DNA of 64,000 bases from Diadema setosum (lineage: Eukaryota; Echinodermata; Echinoidea; Diadematoida; Diadematidae), in the NCBI GenBank assembly GCA_033980235.1, contig CM067064.1, positions 3,131,001-3,195,000 on the forward strand. Direction: 5' to 3'. The notes under the pieces are model-generated. The model worked only from the letters and a program-made list of their open reading frames with translations, was not told the DNA's origin and searched no databases. The position numbers were made by a program, and so were the translations under genes. Below are positions 58,976 to 64,000 of this stretch, piece by piece; the first letter of the stretch is position 1; the number at the start of each line of letters is the position of its first letter.

Positions 58976-59183
58976 TACTGTATACGCCGAATATTTGCTA
59001 GTCGCGAAATTAAAAACAGGCGAAAATATTGACTCTAATGCCGACATGAATGTAACGTAGGCCTATACATTTTCTCCGTTCAGTACAGGACTCCATGATC
59101 GCGAATTTAACCACTCGCGAAATTGTTGGGAAGTCCTGATTGGCGAAAATTTAGACTCTGCGAAATATATGGCGTATACAGTA
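58976..59183. mobile_element. MITE with TACTGTATACGCC ends (second copy)
   Basis: TACTGTATACGCC at 58,976-58,988 and GGCGTATACAGTA at 59,171-59,183 form a perfect 13-base inverted repeat. Internal GCGAAAT motifs as in 20,723-20,863. Confidence 0.85.
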
Positions 59184-59310
59184 GTAAGGCAGTTTTATGA
59201 ACTTATTGTCTAACATCACAAAGATGGATGGAATTTAGAGAACAAGTGGAAGCAGTATAAATACAATGTGATCAATCACTTGGGTACAACAAACTATTTC
59301 TGACAAGAGT

Positions 59311-59479
59311 TCAGATATGAAAGAATGCATCTCCAAAGAAGTCCCCGAAGGACACAAATCTGTTCCAACAAGACTGTTCATGTTGTGAAGCAACGTGGTC
59401 CATGCTGTGGTGAGTGTTCCTGTATTGCTTGTGGCTCAATTGATGGGAAAGTTTTTTGTTGGCAGTGGCCACACAAGCT
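59311..59479 (-). CDS. Candidate terminal coding exon, unrecognised protein
   Basis: Follows a strong minus-strand acceptor (TGTGTTTTCTATTTCAG at 59,480 upward) and encodes 55 residues to a TGA at 59,311-59,313, after one base that completes a split codon. Composition is His/Gln/Ser-rich (HQLSHKQYRNTHHSMDHVAS) and ends in an aromatic segment (RFVSFGDFFGDAFFHI). No family recognised. Support comes from the acceptor, the phase match with the exon at 60,768-60,916 and the downstream poly(A) signal; the coding nature itself is not proven. Confidence 0.4.
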
Positions 59480-60767
59480 CTGAAATAGAAAACACAGAAA
59501 GCAAAAATAGACTCATGATCGTAATATCTCATTTTCAATGGGAAAAATTAATAACAGCACATAAGAAAAAGGTATTACAGTAGTCCCAGTAACTAATACA
59601 TCAAGAAAGGTAACACAAACTAAGAGATTATTTCACTGGCACACTTGCAATGCTTTACTCCAAAATATACGTGACTAGACCAAAGCTGGTCTGAGACTGG
59701 CGTGACATGAAGCCCCATCTAATACAGGCAAATTGGAATCAAAGTACAATATGTTTTACACAGAAACCAGATGAAATGAATAGCTCATTCCTGAGTCCTA
59801 AGGAGTAAAGCATCCATTATGTTTAACAGATCAGAAAATTGATTTATTGTAGTCATCACAAAATCCTGTGTATTCCAAGTGAAGACACCAAAATAGCTTT
59901 CAATCAATGTCATGCAAATTACTCAGACCAAGTTATCATTTTCGAAGCCACATTGCAAAACTGTAGCATACAATATTTTTCTACTTTTTGTCTTCAGATC
60001 ACCTGGATTAAACCTTCCAAACCGAGATTCTGTTGATAACATCATTTGTCAATAACCATTAAAGTGCCTACTGATTGATATGATAAACAAAAGACAAGGG
60101 AATGCACCTTGCCCTAGCCCTATCTTTCTTAACCTTTTTCAACCTGAGGCCCACTTTGCCTCCTATATTTTTTTTTTTTGAGGTCTAGTTAGATCACATT
60201 TTTTAAATTTCATTTTTTGACTGAGATCAAGGCCTACTGGTTGAGAGGCACAGCCCTAAACTGAGCATAAATTGCATGCTTCCACGCAATGTCCTTTATT
60301 AAACACACTAGTTCTATAGCAGTGATTGACAGAGGATGCTATCAACAGAATCATGGTTGGGAAATTTTGAAGGTTTTTTGTGGGCATATATGTAAGCAAT
60401 CTGAAGAAAAACAGCTACAAAATTATTGTAAAATATATGGCACAGATTTCATTCTTTTGGACATGGATGTTAAACACATCATAAATCAACACAAGTTGAC
60501 ATGTATCTGCATTGTGTAGGTTCTTTAATACACAGGGGGTTTTACTTACAAAAGCTGATCATTCTCAGCAAATTTCTTGAAAGACTAAAACCTTATACAC
60601 CTGTTCGGCCCAAATGTGAAATAACAACTTCAAGACAAGCATCACAAAGGGAGCATGCCATCTGGATGTTGTCATGGCAACAATTGCACTGTTGAATAAA
60701 GAGAGATTGCCCTGTGATGACACACAAGACGGGAATTTCAAATGTTGCCGTCTCGGAGGGTGCTTAC

Positions 60768-60916
60768 GGAGACAGAACGTGTACAGGAAGCAAACTGTCC
60801 ACACTCGAGCTGGCATCACATGACAGTAGCCTAGCAACGTGGTACATATGAGACGGATGATGAGGCCTCCAAGAAAACACTCCAAGAAGTCCATTATCTA
60901 TGTCACGTTTGCCTCC
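60768..60916 (-). CDS. Candidate penultimate coding exon, unrecognised protein
   Basis: Minus-strand open frame ending CTGTCTCC|GTAAGC. The two leftover bases (CC) join the first base (A) of the 59,479 exon to give Pro and keep the frame. The acceptor CCACTTGAG|GGAGGC, with CTAAT as a possible branch point, would start the exon at 60,916; otherwise the frame is open to a stop at 60,962. Encodes NGLLGVFSWRPHHPSHMYHV-like sequence and a Ser/Leu-rich end. Another minus-strand frame crosses the same bases, so frame choice rests on splicing logic. Confidence 0.3.
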
Positions 60917-60964
60917 CTCAAGTGGCAAATTAGGCAGGGACCGCATGTCATTACCAGGGTGTCA

Positions 60965-61866
60965 CAAGGGGACAAGTTAAGTGTACACCCAGGCATGTCT
61001 CAAACCAACTTCAGTCACAGGCTGACATGGAAGCTGTCATCACAAAGTCTGTAAACCAATGTTCCTTGCTCGCAGTTTGAAGATATTTTAGAAGACTTTA
61101 ATTTAAGATAAAAGCTGCCTCAACAGAGGCCATGATATACATCAGCATCTTTTATTGCACTAAAATTTTCCCTAATAATTGGTACTTAGGGTCTTCTTGT
61201 TTCCTTTCACAGCTGACTCTATCTAATTCACAATACATATGTAATTTAATTTTCTTATTCCAAAGTGTAATTTCATTTGGTCAAAAATCCCTAACTTATG
61301 TAGGATGAGATGCAGCAATGCCAATAGAAATTTATCAATGACTTTTCTTCAGTAGATATGAACTCTAGAGCTAAACTTTAACATTCACAGTGAAACTTTC
61401 ATAACCTGCATTAGAAACAATGTTTCTGCATGATTGCACTGCAGGCACAGCATTTTAGAACCAAGAATAACATACACCTTGGGTAAGCCACAGCTGTAAA
61501 TACTTCAGACAAGAGTGCTTTCCAGCTACATACAGCAGTAGGTAAAACAATGCATCCACACTTGAACATAGAGGCTTCTCCAAACTTGAGTGTCAATACT
61601 TACTAACCACAGGCTACATCATGTTTCCTACTACAGAGCAAAGCTTGGGTACACTTATGAAATACATTGTATGTGAAGATGCCCTGATTGTAAAATCATA
61701 AAATCAAATTTCCTGGCATGCATTACATTTCCTTGGCGTTCACAAGGCACCACAGCCTTGAGAACATCACAGGCATTTTAGACTCAGTTATTGTTTTATT
61801 ACTGAGATATGCAAAAATTTCATTAGAAATAATTAAAGTTAGCAAAAATAACTATTATCCAGAAGA
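60965..61866. other. Probable intron of minus-strand gene, nothing recognised
   Basis: AT-rich sequence without repeats of note and without a supported exon. Confidence 0.35.
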
Positions 61867-62720
61867 AACTAGAAATGTCGCTACAGCGACTGGTTATACC
61901 CCCGCCAAACAACATTTCATAAGCTTTGGTCAAAACGACATTTCATAAGCTTTGGTCAAAAAACTGAGGAAGTAGTTAAATCCGCAAGATCTTTCCTTGA
62001 TCTTATGCCATTAATATGCCGTTACCATGGCAACGTACTTTCGGGTACTGTCGAAAAATGCGTCTTGCACATCTACAACCAAAGGCACACATCTGTACCA
62101 AGTTTCATGGAAATTGGGCAAAAACTGAGGAAGTAGTTTGCAACACAAAATTTTCCATCATTTTGGCTGATATGTGAGCGTGTTACCATGGCAACATACT
62201 TTTTGTAACTGTCAAGAAATGTGTAATGCTGACCTATATCCTAAGACAAACATTCAATATGAATTCCATGAGAATTGGAAGAACACTGATGAAGCAGTTT
62301 TGCCATGAAGCATTTTGCCCTATATTTTACCAATAACATGCCGTTACCATGGCAACGCACTTTTTGCCACTGCGGAAATATGTGTCTTGCACATTAACAT
62401 ATTCAGATGAACATCTGTACCTAATTTCATAAAAACTGATCAAAAACTGTGGGAGGAGTTCGCGACGCAAGATTTGTACCCATTTTTGCCCATAATATGC
62501 CGTTACCATGGCAACGTACTTTGGGTACTGTCAAAAAATACGTCTTGCACATCTACAACCCAAGGCACACATCTGTGCCAAGTTTTATGGGAATCGGTTG
62601 AAAACTGAGGAAGTAGTTCGCGACGCAAGATTTGCAACGGACCGACCGCCCGACCGACCGCCCGACCGTCCGCTGATTCCTTTATACCCCCTTCAAACTT
62701 TGTTTGGCGGGGGTATAACT
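61867..62720 (-). mobile_element. Element with X-box repeats (copy B, minus strand)
   Basis: Inverted copy of 23,522-24,412. The minus-strand 5' end is the ATACCCCCGCC...GGGGGTAT hairpin (62,683-62,717) followed by the (CGGTCGGG)n tract; the 3' end is the GTCGC/GCGAC hairpin and CTAG (61,869-61,872). Four perfect GTTACCATGGCAAC sites (62,021, 62,182, 62,343, 62,502) mark ~160-bp units. Identity to copy A is visibly very high, with only scattered differences in the central units. Confidence 0.8.
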
Positions 62721-63415
62721 AGCAAAGATGCACAAAGTCTCTGATTTGCAAAGGACATATCTATGAATAGATGAAAACATGCCTGATTTGCATAGCCACA
62801 CATACTGTATATTATCATTTTTTTGTCTGTGCAATGTTCATTACTTGCAAAGCAGCACAACACTACAGTAGTAAATGATATTCCAGTCACTGTACTGTAA
62901 CAGTTTTTATCCTCTACAAAAAAAACCCCCAAAACCCCCCCCCCAAAAAAAAACAAAACAAAACAAAAACAAAAAGCATTTAAGGAGAAATGCACACAAG
63001 TTTAAGCTTTGGACAGTCATTAGTAATACATATTAAAAGATAAATGAACCTATAAATCTATGCTGTTACGTGGTCAAAGAACCAATCAAAACTGTAAGCA
63101 GAAAATGACTGTGTACTTGATTAAGTGAATAAAAAATTTCTTAGTACCCTGACAATTTCTACAGAAAGACTACTGGTCCGCAAGTCATCATAATCACAAT
63201 AATGGCAAAGAATATGTACGTGAATTATCAGAATTTAGCCACAAGTGCTGCTAATAATCATAATAGCCAATAAGAATGATATCTTATTCTCTGAATAACA
63301 ATAGCATTTTAATGTTGAAGCGGTAGTTCTTGAATGCTAATTGGTAGCGACTGGAAAATCTGCTTCTGCTTTACTATTTCTGTCTAAGAATTTCAATCAG
63401 ACTGGCTATGCCGGA

Positions 63416-63418
<3 letters not shown>
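62721..63418. other. Non-coding, no gene recognised
   Basis: Includes a C/A homopolymer stretch (62,926-62,975). Probably intronic. Confidence 0.4.

Positions 63419-63469
<51 letters not shown>
63419..63469. repeat. Poly(A) tract, ~50 bases
   Basis: Uninterrupted A run; no retrotransposon body is recognised next to it on either side. Confidence 0.9.
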
Positions 63470-63470
<1 letters not shown>

Positions 63471-64000
63471 AGCTGTAAGCAAAATACATTGTAATCATGT
63501 CAAACAGCAAAACCCAGCAATTCTTATCAACTCCCCCCACCCCATCTCCACAACTTTTATTGCTTTCATAGTGATTTGCATTGCAACACATCAAAGAGGG
63601 ACATCTATAAGGGGAGAGGGGGAAGGGGGAAGGGGGGAGGGGTGAGGGAGGTGGGTGGGATAAGAGACCCCGCTTGTAATGCACTGCTGGCCGAGTGAAA
63701 GGAAAAAAACAAATAAAGCGACATGGACTTTGGGATGCAGCAACAGTAACATGCAGGCTGAAATATTCAGCTGTCAGCCGAAAGTGGCAGGTATGTTTAC
63801 AGGAGGGGAGAGGTAGGGAGATAGAGCTTTAATGGGTGGCTTGAAATGATGCACATGTCAAACAGAGGACTGTAATCTATCTATCACAGGGCCCTACCCC
63901 AGTTCATTCTATGCCAAGATGAGGGGGAATATATACTGAGCATGCACTTTTTATGGAGACCCAAAGTAAATGTTGTGGCAAGATTCCATAAATGCTATGG
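63470..64000. other. Non-coding, nothing recognised
   Basis: G-rich simple sequence at 63,610-63,660 and otherwise unique sequence to the window end. Confidence 0.4.

Larger units (their letters stand above)
57070..59310 (-). other. Probable 3' UTR of minus-strand gene
   Basis: Lies between the stop at 59,311-59,313 and a poly(A) signal at 57,086-57,091. Contains two MITEs (58,671 and 58,976), a hairpin (58,626) and a LINE-tail-like (AAATC)n piece near 57,858. No competing exon seen. Confidence 0.4.

Overview
The window looks like nuclear DNA of a marine invertebrate, most likely a deuterostome such as an echinoderm. This rests on AT-rich introns with consensus GT/AG splice sites, metazoan RBBP6 and COX11 genes, long dinucleotide microsatellites, and many small non-autonomous elements of kinds I associate with sea-urchin-like genomes. 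The group assignment is an inference; I could not run a search.

Layout. 1-10.07 kb (+): the 3' part of an RBBP6 gene (two exons in the window, stop at 5501) and a long 3' UTR holding a small MITE, a tRNA-like SINE head and a 1.1-kb fold-back, with a likely poly(A) signal at 10,046. 10.4-11.8 kb: a microsatellite and MITE cluster. 12.7-19.9 kb (+): COX11, with four coding exons, a probable non-coding first exon, and a decayed LINE in intron 3. 20-29.2 kb: dense repeats, including a 2.3-kb element with a related 0.9-kb element nested in it, several fold-backs, local tandem duplications and a Tigger-like element. 29-40 kb: mostly non-coding, with a three-layer stack of fold-back elements at 34.1-36.3 kb and a fold-back with a TTAGGG core at 38.9 kb. 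40.08-40.58 kb (-): a good candidate first coding exon of an unrecognised protein with an N-myristoylation-type start. 41-57 kb: a gene desert with two copies of a tRNA-like unit (45 kb), candidate promoter/first-exon sequence (51.9-52.8 kb) and a fold-back with a perfect palindrome at its centre (53.3 kb). 57.07-60.9 kb (-): the probable 3' end of another gene (poly(A) signal, long 3' UTR, one or two terminal coding exons). 61.87-62.72 kb (-): a second, nearly identical copy of the element nested at 23.5 kb, in opposite orientation.

Biology. RBBP6 is a RING-type ubiquitin ligase linked to RNA 3'-end processing; only its disordered C-terminal tail is encoded here. COX11 is the mitochondrial copper chaperone for cytochrome c oxidase. 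The two genes are neighbours but not functionally linked.

The most striking observation is the element pair at 22.6-24.9 kb. Both have the same end architecture but different internal tandem modules. The outer one repeats a ~152-bp unit carrying AGGTCA direct repeats (nuclear-receptor DR1/DR2 type). The inner one, and its copy at 62 kb, repeats a ~160-bp unit carrying a perfect RFX X-box (GTTGCCATGGTAAC).
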